Assembly (NCBI GenBank): GCA_949361645.1 | Contig: OX442421.1 | Location: 9,707,484 to 9,771,483, forward strand | DNA: 64,000 nt | Direction: 5' to 3' | Origin: Spongilla lacustris | Lineage: Eukaryota > Porifera > Demospongiae > Spongillida > Spongillidae | Shown: positions 36,877 through 47,600 of the stretch, in pieces | Position numbering within the stretch: the first letter of the stretch is position 1 | Layout of the letters: the number at the start of each line of letters is the position of its first letter | The notes under the pieces: generated by a model | Told to the model about the DNA's origin: nothing | The model's input: only the letters and a program-made list of their open reading frames with translations | Databases searched by the model: none | Position numbers and translations under genes: made by a program

Positions 36877-39622
36877 ATGATTGCTAGTAGGCTGACAGTA
36901 GTTGTATTTCTTATAACAACGTTAACGTTTGCGTCGGCCAAGCTGAAATGGCACACTAACGAAAGGCTTATGAGAACGACTGGAGCAAGTAGTAATCCCG
37001 CCTTCAGCGCGGCAGAAGGCGCGTTTATAGCGCTCAGGGATGGGAGCATACGGTATCTAAGCAGCAGCCACCGCCCAATTTTGATACATACCAGACAAGA
37101 GGTATGCAAGAACTATGGGGCGGTCGCGCTTTAATAGGGATTGCATATTCCAGGCACAGGACACGATAGTGTTTGTGAGAAGTGACAACACGTCTTTCAA
37201 TGTACCTATCTGCCCACCGGGATATTTAACCCTCCAGGTAGGGATGTAAGGGTATGCAAAGACACTTGCTTACTTGGGATCCGCTTTACTTATAGGCGAT
37301 CGGTCATCTTCCTGTCAGCGTTGTGTTGGCGTTGGAACAGAAAAATGAAACGAGTTTGAGTGGTGTTACGACGTTGCGCCTACAAAGCCTGCAGAATCTG
37401 TCACAAATATTACTGAGCAGTATCAACAAAGTTAGTACATGTCATGTACATGTATAATTATCTCATGCATTGTGTTACATCACTGTCTTCACTATACCAT
37501 ACCCTCATGTAGAGGTCTTCACTGTACCAATAGGTCTTCACTGTACCATACCCTCATGTAGAGGTCTTCACTGTACCATACCCTCATGTAGAGGTCTTCA
37601 CTGTACCATACCCTCATGTAGAGGTCTTCACTGTACCATACCCTCATGTAGAGGTCTTCACTGTACCATACCCTCATGTAGAGGTCTTCACTGTACCATA
37701 CCCTCATGTAGAGGTCTTCACTGTACCATACCCTCATGTAGAGGTCTTCACTGTACCATACCCTCATGTAGAGGTCTTCACTGTACCATACCCTCATGTA
37801 GAGGTCTTCACTGTACCATACCCTCATGTAGAGGTCTTCACTGTACCATACCCTCATGTAGAGGTCTTCACTGTACCATACCCTCATGTAGAGGTCTTCA
37901 CTGTACCATACCCTCATGTAGAGGTCTTCACTGTACCATACCCTCATGTAGAGGTCTTCACTGTACCATACCCTCATGTAGAGGTCTTCACTGTACCATA
38001 GGTCTTCACTGTACCATACCCTCATGTAGAGGTCTTCACTGTACCATACCCTCATGTACAGGTCTTCACTGTACCATACCCTCATGTAGAGGTCTTCACC
38101 TCATGTAGAGGGACCCTCATGCACAGTGGTCTGGACATACTGTTTTGCAGGCTATCTATACATGTCTGTTGTTTTCTTTCAGCAATCAGTCCAGTCAGAT
38201 ATTCTAACAGCCACCTCATCATACATCAGTCAGCTCCTCGCCCAAGGCGGCACACTCAGTACAACTTCTGGTTTTATTCAGTCTCTTAGCTACCAGCTTA
38301 AGTCAATAGCAAGGGAGGCCGTCATGATATACCTTGTATAGTAAGTACTACCACGGTCCTCTGATTTTGCAACTGAGGGAAGAAGGAAGGAGGGTGTGAG
38401 GTGGGTAAGTGAAGGTAGGAGGGTGTGAGGTGGGTAAGAGAAGGAAGGAGGGTGTGAGGTGGGTAAGAGAAGGTAGGAAGGTGTGAGGTGGGTAAGTGAA
38501 GGTAGGAGGGTGTGAGGTGGGTAAGTGAAGGTAGGAGGGTGTGAGGTGGGTAAGAGAAGGAAGGAGGGTGTGAGGTGGGTAAGAGAAGGTAGGAGGGTGT
38601 GAGGTGGGTAAGTGAAGGTAGGAGGGTGTGAGGTGGGTAAGAGAAGGTAGGAGGGTGTGAGGTGGGTAAGTGAAGGTAGGAGGGTGTGAGGTGGGTAAGT
38701 GAAGGTAGGAGGGTGTGAGGTGGGTAAGAGAAGGTAGGAGGGTGTGAGGTGGGTAAGAGAAGGTAGGAGGTTTGAAAACAAAAGGAAGTAGCTATGGAGT
38801 GAGGGATTAACTATGGTGTACATATTTTCTCATTAGCTTGAACAACACCATTACAAGCCTCATTCAGAATGGTAGCATTTCAGCTGCTGAATTCAACTCG
38901 ATGAGTGTGGCCATAGCACTGAGTCCATTTATAGAGACACAAAGCTTTCTGGAGCAGGTACGTGGGTGCATACATGTGTGAAAGGTGGGGAGGAGGAGAA
39001 GGAGGTAGGGGAGGTAGAGAATACAGAACCATGGATCCAAGAATAACTGATAGGCATGTGTGATGAATGACATGCTGTTCCTTCATTGTGCAGTACTACA
39101 CAGCTCTTCTGAGCCTTCAGCCACCAACCACACAAAGAGAAAGGTGACTGCTCAAAATCATTATTTATCCCGTCCTTATCACACCTTCTACACGACAGGG
39201 TTCTGCTCCTCTACCAATATTGGGACTCCCAGAGCTGTAGTGTGCCCTCCACTGACCTGGTCAACACCTCCATATGCTCCTGGTCGTCCACTACTGTGCG
39301 TCAGAACATAAGCCAGGTCTTCTATGGTGCACCCAACAGTTCTGTACACCTGTTGCTCTCACAAGCAGCATCAGATGTGATCTGTTCGGACTTGTATTTC
39401 CCGTTGTGCAGGAAGGTCTTGGGCACAGGTGGTCTATATGGCTTTGATAGCCGCACACAGCGAGTGTACGTTGTGGTGGTGATCTATCTGGGCACCACTG
39501 TCATTGTACTCACAATCATACTACTAACCTTGTGCAAGGAAGGGGAGAAGATGAAAATGGAAAGAAGAACGGAGATGAAGTCTCAAATACTGCTGAATGC
39601 ACATACAGAGGAAGGTTTGTAG
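36877..39622 (+). CDS. Unrecognised single-pass (type I) membrane protein
   Basis: Seven exons: 36877-37101, 37154-37237, 37296-37430, 38183-38340, 38837-38957, 39094-39143, 39199-39622, giving 398 aa. The N-terminus is a classic signal peptide (MIASRLTVVVFLITTLTFAS, cleavage likely near ASA-KL). Near the C-terminus a single membrane segment (VYVVVVIYLGTTVIVLTIIL) is followed by a basic cytoplasmic tail (CKEGEKMKMERRTEMK). The ectodomain has several N-glycosylation sequons (NTS, NET, NLS, NNT, NTS) and few cysteines (CPPG, SCSV, ICSW, ICSD, LCRK). I recognise no domain. It could be an adhesion, receptor or lysosomal membrane protein. Confidence 0.8.
37481..38110 (+). repeat. 30 bp minisatellite in the orphan membrane-protein gene, about 20 copies
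   Basis: The unit gaggtcttcactgtaccata plus ccctcatgta is almost invariant over some 600 bp, which suggests recent expansion or homogenisation. It fills most of intron 37431-38182. Confidence 0.92.
38376..38770 (+). repeat. 30 bp minisatellite with donor-like core, about 13 copies
   Basis: The unit gtgtgaggtgggtaagtgaa plus ggtaggaggg lies 36 bp after the donor at 38341 (GTAAGT). Every unit repeats GGTAAGT or GGTAAGA. Confidence 0.9.
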
Positions 39623-39724
39623 TATCGTACTTTTTAGTTATTGTCTGTGTGTATCTGTCCTATGTGATATTTGGTCATCAGTGCTACTTATTTACTGCGC
39701 ACTTTTAATATTATTATTTAAAAC

Positions 39725-40065
39725 AATGTCATCTGGTGTGGCTGCTAGAGCTGCAGAGAAAAGGAAGCACTTGCAAAATGATGCTAAGTGCAAAGAGTTA
39801 GGCTGGCGGTGCATTCCCTTAGTGGTGGAAACTTTGGTGCATGGGGAGCTGAAGCCATTGAGGTGTTTTCAACTGTGGCATCATGCCTGGCTGTCCGGAC
39901 TAATTCCACCAATTCAAGAGCTCTGGCCACCCTCTATGGTCGTCTCAGCATGATTTTGGTACGGGCCAATGCTGGAGCTATTCTGATGAGATCTTACCTG
40001 CCATCATCTGCATTTAATGACATTATTTTGGACTTATGATAGTGTTATAGCTGTAGTTTAGTGGT
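39725..40065 (+). mobile_element. Retroelement ORF C-terminal fragment plus 3' end
   Basis: Plus-strand frames encode AARAAEKRKHLQNDAKCKEL, GWRCIPLVVET and, after a frameshift near 39838, GAEAIEVFSTVASCLAVRT, LYGRLSMILVRANAGAILMR and a stop at 40039. The A/T-rich 3' end (tttaatgacattattttgga to gtagtttagtgg) recurs at 43505-43610. It begins about 100 bp after the orphan membrane-protein stop. Confidence 0.7.
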
Positions 40066-40149
40066 GTTATTTGTATCATATGTTATAATAATAATAAATA
40101 TCATTATAATTATTAAAACTACAATAATAATACACATGGGTACAGTCTT

Positions 40150-40990
40150 AAACATAACCTATTGTTCATGCAAAATACATCTGGTGAGTATGGCAGTGGC
40201 ATAGATGTCTCCAAAGAGCAGCTGACTTGGGCCTGCATGTTAGAGTGGCAAGCCGTGATGCCAGCTGAGAGAAGGCTTCAATAGCTTCATTTCCCCATGC
40301 AGCATAAGTCTCAGCTACCAGGGGAACACACAAATCAGCCAAGTTCTATGCATTTTGCATCATTGACTCTGTACTTTCTGCCTTAAGTGGCTAGGGCAGC
40401 TGATCTTGCAGACACTCCCACTTCCATTAGGGTATGTGTACTAAGCGGAGAGGTTTCAGAAATATCGAAGGCAGCTGTCTTGCCTGTTGCCCAGTTAGTC
40501 AATAGGAGATCAGCAGGGTGGGTGTGGCTATGATCAGCTGTGAGGTCATTGCCAGCTTCCACCTGGATTTCAAGACGAGCCTGGTGGTACATTTCAGCCA
40601 GAACACTGTAAAGGGTGTTGTGTTGAGCTACAACCCCCCCCCCCCCCCCCCCCCCCCCCCGCGCTTACAAGTGATAGCATGATGTGAGGGCGTTGTTAGG
40701 GAAAGGTGCACACTGGGATCCCTGGGATGTGTCCATACCAAGCCACCACTTTATGGCAACTTGATGGACTGGTGCATCAGGATGTACACCCAGCCCCTGT
40801 GATGGTAGGGCTTACAGCCAGGAGATGCGGAAACTGAGAGCACTCATGCTCTGTCAGCAGTGAAGGAGGCTTTCAACAGCAGATTGAACACGCAAGTGTC
40901 CAATGTGCTGGAAAGCTCTTTTTGGGAGACCAAAGACGCTGAGAGAAGGGAGTGAATGTTCAGTGCCTTATCTGGTGGAACGGCATAATT
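40150..40990 (-). mobile_element. Opposing copy of the same retroelement family
   Basis: On the minus strand the sequence reads, from high to low coordinates, KWWLGMDTSQGSQCAP, then a C-run interruption (40630-40660), HSHTHPADLLLTNWATGK, FDISETSPLS and, after frameshifts, GNEAIEAFSQLASRLATLT. This is the same protein region as the other copies plus a more N-terminal segment. It lies tail-to-tail with the 39725 copy across an A/T-rich junction (40065-40140). Confidence 0.65.
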
Positions 40991-41080
40991 AAAATCATTA
41001 TTTTTTTAAAATAATAAATAAATAAATAATGCCTATTATACAAACCGCCTGGGGTCGAGGAGTAACGTGGTCAAACGAAA

Positions 41081-41464
41081 ATGGCGGATGACGACTACAG
41101 TGGTGGAGAGTACAGTGGAGACGATGAGCCAGCGGAGGAGGTAGACGAAGTTCCTGAAGAGGAAGAACACGAAGGAGAAGCACAAGTTGAGTTCCTTAAC
41201 CAGGAAGTAGACAGTCGAGTCGACCCGCAAAATCGAACGACAACGCCCTACATGACGAAATACGAGAGAGCCCGGATTTTGGGCACAAGAGCACTTCAGA
41301 TCAGCATGGGGGCGCCTGTGATGGTAGAACTGGAGGGAGAGACAGACCCACTGAAGATAGCTATGAAAGAACTGAAGGTCCGCAAAATACCCATCATCAT
41401 TAGACGTTATCTCCCAGACGGCAGTTATGAAGACTGGGGCGTGGACGAACTAATAGTGGAGTGA
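41081..41464 (+). CDS. POLR2F: RNA polymerases I, II and III subunit RPABC2 (RPB6), intronless
   Basis: A single open frame of 127 aa, the same length as human POLR2F. An acidic N-terminus ([18 protein letters not shown]) leads into the invariant core ([57 protein letters not shown]). RPB6 anchors the clamp and is shared by all three nuclear polymerases. The ATG context is acgaaaATGG. The gene is sandwiched between retroelement fragments and a cluster of large inverted repeats. The lack of introns is unusual for this window and hints at a retrocopy, though the protein is fully intact. Confidence 0.97.
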   Translation: MADDDYSGGEYSGDDEPAEEVDEVPEEEEHEGEAQVEFLNQEVDSRVDPQNRTTTPYMTKYERARILGTRALQISMGAPVMVELEGETDPLKIAMKELKVRKIPIIIRRYLPDGSYEDWGVDELIVE

Positions 41465-41645
41465 AGCAACTGTTGACCGTGCGAGATGAGACTGCGACCA
41501 CCTGCCCCAGTGTATATCCCGTTTATAGACAACCTCTGATGCATGCTTGTGTCTGTAACGTATGTCCGCTGACCAGCCGTTGGCTATGGGCAGAATAACG
41601 TGTATACTACTACTACTCCTTGCGTTGTGATGGGCCCAGATATAT

Positions 41646-42486
41646 ATATATATGGGATCGTTCACGAGAAAAGGGACCTAGTGCATATTATAAAAAAATG
41701 TTATAAAAATGGCATTACGTTTGAATTGCTATAGCTTTGGAACGGTTAAAGCTATCAACTTCCTATTTTCGGCACTTTATACTACACTATTGATCTATGG
41801 TAGACTACATTTTGGGGTCTTGAGCATGCTCCGTGCCAGTATAGCTACATCCGATACCCCAAGGGGTTCGAACTCGACCTAACTTACGGCAGGAAAACTC
41901 AAATCGCTCCAAATTCGGTTCGTACATAAAGAGGTCCCTTAGCTATTGGATTGTTCTGTTCGTTAATTTTTATGTCATCCGTTACGGAGATACAGTTTAA
42001 CAAACTACGTGCACTTTTTCCCGCTCTGTTCGCGCCAATGATATAACCACCGCCTCCCCATATATTCAGCGGGACGCGATTTGCTCAAATCATTGGCGGG
42101 AATCGAGCGCGAAAACGTGCAAGTAGTTTGTTAAACTGTATCTCCGTAACAGATGACATAAAAATTAACGAACAGAACAATCCAATAGCTAAGGGACCTC
42201 TTTATCTACAAACCGAATTTGGAGCGATTTGAGTATTCCTACCGGAAGTTAGGGCGAGTTTGAACCCCTTGGGGTATCGGATGTAGCTATACTGACACGG
42301 AACATGTTCAAGACCCCAAAATGTAGTTTACCATAGATCAATAGTGTAGTATAAAGTGCTGAAAATAGAAAGTTGACAGCTTTAACCTTTCTAAAGTTAT
42401 AGCAATTCAAACGTAATGCCATTTTTATAACATCTTTTTATAATATGCGCTAGGTCCCTTTTCTCGTGAACGATCCCATATATAAT
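41646..42486. mobile_element. Giant foldback element 1: about 840 bp near-perfect palindrome
   Basis: The left end gggatcgttcacgagaaaag (41654) is mirrored by ttctcgtgaacgatccc (to 42477), with symmetry centre near 42065. The two arms, each about 400 bp, align along their whole length with scattered mismatches; I estimate roughly 94% identity by eye. The loop is short (about 42045-42090, including ccgcctccccatatattcag). The ends are (TA)n tracts (tatatatatata / catatata). No ORF of note. Confidence 0.9.
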
Positions 42487-42514
42487 ATGGGACAGTGTCT
42501 AGCAAAATCGGGCT

Positions 42515-43132
42515 TGTGTGATTATATACTTTTCCTTTCATATTTCGTACACATGTTCCCACGTCATTTCTCTATGTTCGTTTCCATTTTGGAGCTCTAA
42601 TTATTTTCTATGCTGTCAGTGCAAAGATAGCTAATCTCACAGGTTAGAATTTTACATCTCGCCATGTACGAATGTTGAAAACGCGTCAAATTTGGAGTGT
42701 ACATAGAGGAGTCCTGTAGCTATTGATTTGTCCTGTTCGTTAATTCTTGTATCATCCGTTACAGAGATACACTACATGCATGTTTTCCCGCTTGATTCGC
42801 GCCAAAGATATCATCATACATGCGATTTGCCAAAATCAATGGGGGGAAAAACATGCGCGTAGTTTGTTCAACTGTATCTTCGTAACGGATGATACAGAAA
42901 TTAACGAACAGAACAAATCAATAGCTACAGGACTCCTCTATGTATAACCCAAAATTTGATGCGTTTTCCACACTCGCACATGGACAAATATTGAATTCTA
43001 ACCCGTTGGGTTAGCGATCTTTGTACTCGCGGCATGGAAAATAATTAGAGCACCAAAATCGATTTCCACATAGAGAGAGATGATGTGGGAACAAGTGTAC
43101 AAACTTTTAAAGGAAAAGGTTGTACCGTTGCA
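42515..43132. mobile_element. Giant foldback element 2: about 620 bp palindrome
   Basis: The left arm (gtacacatgttcccacgtca) and right arm (tgatgtgggaacaagtgtac) mirror each other around a centre near 42823. The inner arms (gttctgttcgttaat, cgttacggagatacag in element 1) are shared with element 1, so both belong to one family. The arms are more diverged than those of element 1. Confidence 0.8.
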
Positions 43133-43189
43133 AAGATGTGTTGTTTAGTGTAACGTGGACAGTTCAAGCCCCATTGTTATAATTTTTTA

Positions 43190-43455
43190 TAACGTATGCC
43201 TTGCGCCTGAATCGCCCTAACTTCAGAACGATTACAGCTATCATCGTCCTATTTTTAACACTTCATACTATACTATGGCGGGTTTGAGCTCCTTGGGGTA
43301 TCGGACGTCACGAAACCGGCACAGAGCTTGTGTTAGACCCCAAATTACATTTTAATAGAAGATTGGTGCAGGTGTCTTACGGAGTGTCGAAAATAGTAAG
43401 TTGATAGCGTTAACCGTTCGGAAGTTATAGCGATTCAGGCGTAAGGGATTAATTT
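43190..43455. mobile_element. Foldback element 3: about 265 bp palindrome
   Basis: gcgcctgaatcgccctaact (43203) mirrors gttatagcgattcaggcg (to 43441), centre near 43322. Its sequence (ccttggggtatcgga, agaccccaaa) matches the outer arms of element 1. Elements 2 and 3 together therefore look like a second, rearranged copy of element 1. Confidence 0.75.
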
Positions 43456-43499
43456 AAATTTTTTAAATAAAAAAATAAAATTATAGCAATGGGGGGCCA

Positions 43500-43620
43500 A
43501 TGCATCTACCTGCCATCATCTGAGTTTAATGACATTATTTTGGACTTATAATATTGTATTAATTGTAACATTAGTGTTATAGCTGTAGTTTAGTGGTAAT
43601 CATAGTGTTCTTGTATTTAT
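43500..43620 (+). mobile_element. Solo 3' end of the retroelement
   Basis: ctacctgccatcatctgagt to gttatagctgtagtttagtg is nearly the same as the 3' end at 39995-40060. Only the last few codons and the 3' UTR are present, as expected for a severe 5' truncation. 43620-43890 is A/T-rich with no further feature. Confidence 0.7.
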
Positions 43621-43894
43621 GTACATGTGATAATTTTTATTTAAAACAAAACAAAACAATCATCAATATTATAGAGTGAAATGGAGAAGTGCAGTGCACA
43701 TGGATGATGGGGCTGGACTACCCACATCAGCTTATGAATAGAATATGTATGTGTTATTATGTGTGTGCATGTACCTGAGTATGGTATTTATTTATGATTA
43801 TCCTGTATTTATATATATATGTATTAAAGTTAGTAAATCCAAAAAATCATCTATATAATAATAATATCATATATGCGCAAATAAGGTTAATTAA

Positions 43895-44035
43895 TAGTGC
43901 TCATAGCTGGGTGGGACAGGGGTAAGCCTGCAGATGTGCTCATAGCTGGGTGGGACAGGGGTAAGCCTGCAGATGTGCTCATAGCTGGGTGGGACAGGGG
44001 TAAGCCTGCAGATGTGCTCATAGCTGGGTAAGCCT
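43895..44035. repeat. 39 bp minisatellite, about three and a half copies
   Basis: Unit gtgctcatagctgggtggga plus caggggtaagcctgcagat. Confidence 0.85.
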
Positions 44036-44080
44036 GCAGCATTTGATGTCACGGTAGCATCGCCACTCTGCCCAGCCATA

Positions 44081-44376
44081 TTGACGGGCTCTAGCCGAAT
44101 GTCTGGTGCAGCATCTGCGGCTGCAGAGACCCGCAAGGTACTAACTAATGGTCCCAAATGTCAGGAGTTGGGGTGGACATGCATTCCACTGGCTGTCGAG
44201 ACCTTCTGCAATTGGGGTAAGGAGGCTCATCTAACTTTTTATAGGTTGGCATCCCATCTTTCAATCATAATGTCCTCTCCCAAACCTTGTGTCTTGGCGG
44301 ATATTTACAGCAGGCTGAACATGACTTTGGTCAAATCCAGAGCCATCTTGGTAAGGGAGCTCCTGCTCTCATGACT
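44081..44376 (+). mobile_element. Retroelement ORF C-terminal fragment, uninterrupted
   Basis: The open frame encodes ASAAAETRKVLTNGPKCQEL, GWTCIPLAVETFCNWGKEAH, ADIYSRLNMTLVKSRAILVR and a stop at 44374. It is the best-preserved of the five related copies; upstream is replaced by the minisatellite. It ends about 240 bp downstream of the supervillin stop, on the opposite strand. Confidence 0.7.
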
Positions 44377-44616
44377 GTTGTAGAATTACTATAGGTGTAG
44401 TTTGTAATAATAATGTAGGCGGTAGCATATTAATAATGTTTTCCATTCGTGTATCCTCCTGTATTGAGTCAAAATTATTATTAATAATAGCTGTAGATGT
44501 GATAAAAAATGTTGAAACCTTATAAATGCAAATGTTATAGAAATGACACATGAAAATGAGTGGACAAGCATACAAAGTGACAAAAACCAGAGAAGAAACA
44601 CCTATGTATGACGGGT

Positions 44617-47600
44617 TTAAAACAATCCGGCTTGCTTTTTAAGTGCTGTCTTTTTCCATATAGGCTGCTGACTGAATTCTTCGCGAGACATTTTGAACAT
44701 TTTATCGAACTCCTCATCACAAAGGTAGACCTCCAGCTTTGCAGGGTCCACCCCTTCTGGCAGTGGACGCTTCTTTAGCTCCTCAAGAGTGAACTTTGTC
44801 CTAGATGTGAAGACACTGGGTTATTAAAAAGACAAATATACCGTGTGCACGCAACGTTACCTTGAATACTTCTTTAGCTCCTCCTCAGCCTCCACCCTCT
44901 GTGGGAGGGGCTTCCTGTCCTGCAAAGGTGCCAATCTCAATACTCATCTGCTCAACATGCAATGTTACCTTGGTTACCTTGCAGTTTAGTTCTTGGACCT
45001 TAGTGTTGACCACCCAGAATGGGAAGTGGTTCACAAAGGACTGGTGCTCTGTCCCTGCATGCACTAGGTACACGGGAGGTAGCTTTGGCCTGCCACATGC
45101 TGAAAAAAATAATGGTGGTGGTGGTAACACTTAGGAGGAGCATACAGCTACAGGACCCATGTGATAACTACAGGTCTCATGTGGTTCCAGCATAACTACA
45201 GGACTACATGTGGTTCCAGCATAAGGACTGCATGACCAGCATGAGGTGGAGTGCAGGGAAAGGGGAGTAGGCTGATGGATAGTACCTTTGCTATACAGCA
45301 ATGCTGTCTCCAAGGCTAGTCGCTTGTCTTGCAGCCATCTTGAATATGCAGACCCAGTAGTGGCATTTGCATCCTTTAATAACTTATTTTCAATAACTGG
45401 CCACCAACCAATCCACACATAGATTTCAGCAAAGGAGTCCAGAAGGAACATAGCTGTATAGGAAAGCAAATGTTAGTACTTCCCCAACAACCCTTTTACA
45501 CTCCTCTCTCTCTCACACTTCCCTACCAGGATAAGGCTCACGACTTTTGCACATCACAAATTAATGCCCACCTGGCTGAACAGCACTGTAGATGTCGTCT
45601 TGCAGGAATGGGAAGGCATCTGTGCAGTTGTTCCTAGCTGGGTAGAGGACCTCGGCTGCTGTGAAATCCCCAGTGGTGCTAGTTAGCTCATACAGCCGAG
45701 GTGTGAAGTCGTAGTTCTGTGGATCTGAAGAGACCACACCATCACCCACCCAATTGCACACCTACTCCTCATCCACCCACATGCACACCTACCCTCGCAG
45801 TATTGTACACGTACCATGAAGGAGTGTTACATAACTGTTGCGGTCACCAATTGAAGCCCAGAAGTCACCAGGCTCTTGGCCTTCTTGCACTGTAACGATA
45901 TCTCCTATTTTGAGTCTCTCCTTCAGACACCTTATGGCCTTCTGAGCCACTTTGCGAAGGGCTGCCGTGGACTTTGACCCCACCCAGAGTGTTAGTGTTG
46001 CAGGCTTCACATACTGAATTATGTAACACCCTCTGGAGCGTAGCTGAGTAGCCAGAGGCTGACTATGGGTGTAGACATGGGTTGAGGAAACACAACACAA
46101 CACAACACATGCACACACAACACACCTGGATGCATCCAACTCAAGAAGGAAGGCCTCGTCCTTCTCTTGACCTCTAACACAATACATTTTCACATCTGGA
46201 GATTCAAAGAACACAGTAGGTATTAAAGGGTTAAAGAACACAGTAGGTATTAAAGGGTTAAAGAACACAGTAGGTATTAAAGGGTTAAAGAACACAGTAG
46301 GGTTAAAGAACACAGTAGGTATTAAAGGGTTAAAGAACACAGTAGGAATTAAAGGGTTAAAGAACACAGTAGGTATTAAAGGGCTAAAGAACACAGTAGG
46401 AATTAAAGGATTAAAAAACACAGTAGGAATTAAAGGGTTAAAGAACACAGTGGGAATTAAAGGGTTAAAGAACACAGTAGGTATTAAAGGGTTAATGACT
46501 TACTACCACCAGAAGTTGTAGGAGTTTGTAGAGAATTATTATCTGATCTAAGGGTGCATAACAAGTGAATTGAACTACAAGTCACTAAAATGTTCTAACC
46601 AACAAGCACAAGCTTCAAAAACCACCTGATTAGTACATAATCCAATTAACTTTTGATTAACTTATGTGAAACCTACGGTTATGCATAGTTTTTGTGTACC
46701 TCCTCCCCATGCTGGCCTACCTCCTCCCCATGCTGGCCTACCTCCTCCCCATGCTGGCCTTCCTCCTCCCCATGCTGGCCTTCCTCCTCCCCATGCTGGC
46801 CTACCTCCTCCCCATATTGACCTACCTCCTCCCCATGTTGGCCTACCTTCCTCTTAGAACTGTGATCTTTCCCCTGAACAGTGTTAGGAAGGCCGCTGGC
46901 TCCTTGCCCTGTACAACTCTTATCTGAGGTCCCTTCTCTTTGTCCAGTTCAATTGTCATCAGGGCCGCTGCCCCCTTTTCATTGACAGTACAGTCATTCC
47001 CTACAGTGAATCGATATTCAACTTGCTCACCATCCCACAGATCACACCATCCCCCCAGATCACACAATCCCCACACACCATAGGAGGCACACACCCACAG
47101 GGGTGGTGCCCATAGGAAGTGGCTACTCCACAAACCTATACTACACATCTAAAGTGGTTCTGTGTCCAATCATATAGCTGTTCCATTCCCAGTTCACATA
47201 TAGCTGTTCCATTTCAAGTCCACATATTCATAACTTTGCATTCCCAGTCCACATATAGCTGTTCCATTCCCAGTTCACATATAGCTGTTCCATTCCCAGT
47301 CCACATATCCATAACTTTGCATTCCCTCACCTTGCCAGAAGAAGTAGGCACACCGATCTCTTCCTCCTGATTCAAGCAACTTCTTACATTCCTCATTGTT
47401 GTTGCCTTCTGGTTCGGAATCTGAACCGTCACCAGGCTTGTCCTTAGCTCCATCCCCAGGCTTTGAGGGCTGTGGCTGTAACGATTTCTGGTACTTCTTG
47501 TCCTGTGCAAACTGGCCTGCCCCAGGGGTCAGTCCCTCCAGCTCCTTCACTACTGTGATCCTGTATGCCCAGCGGATGACGTACCCCTCAGCAGAGAAGA

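Noticed and set aside
37470..38108. A 212 aa frame of HCTIPSCRGL repeats
   Set aside because: A product of a 30 bp intronic minisatellite that is open on both strands.
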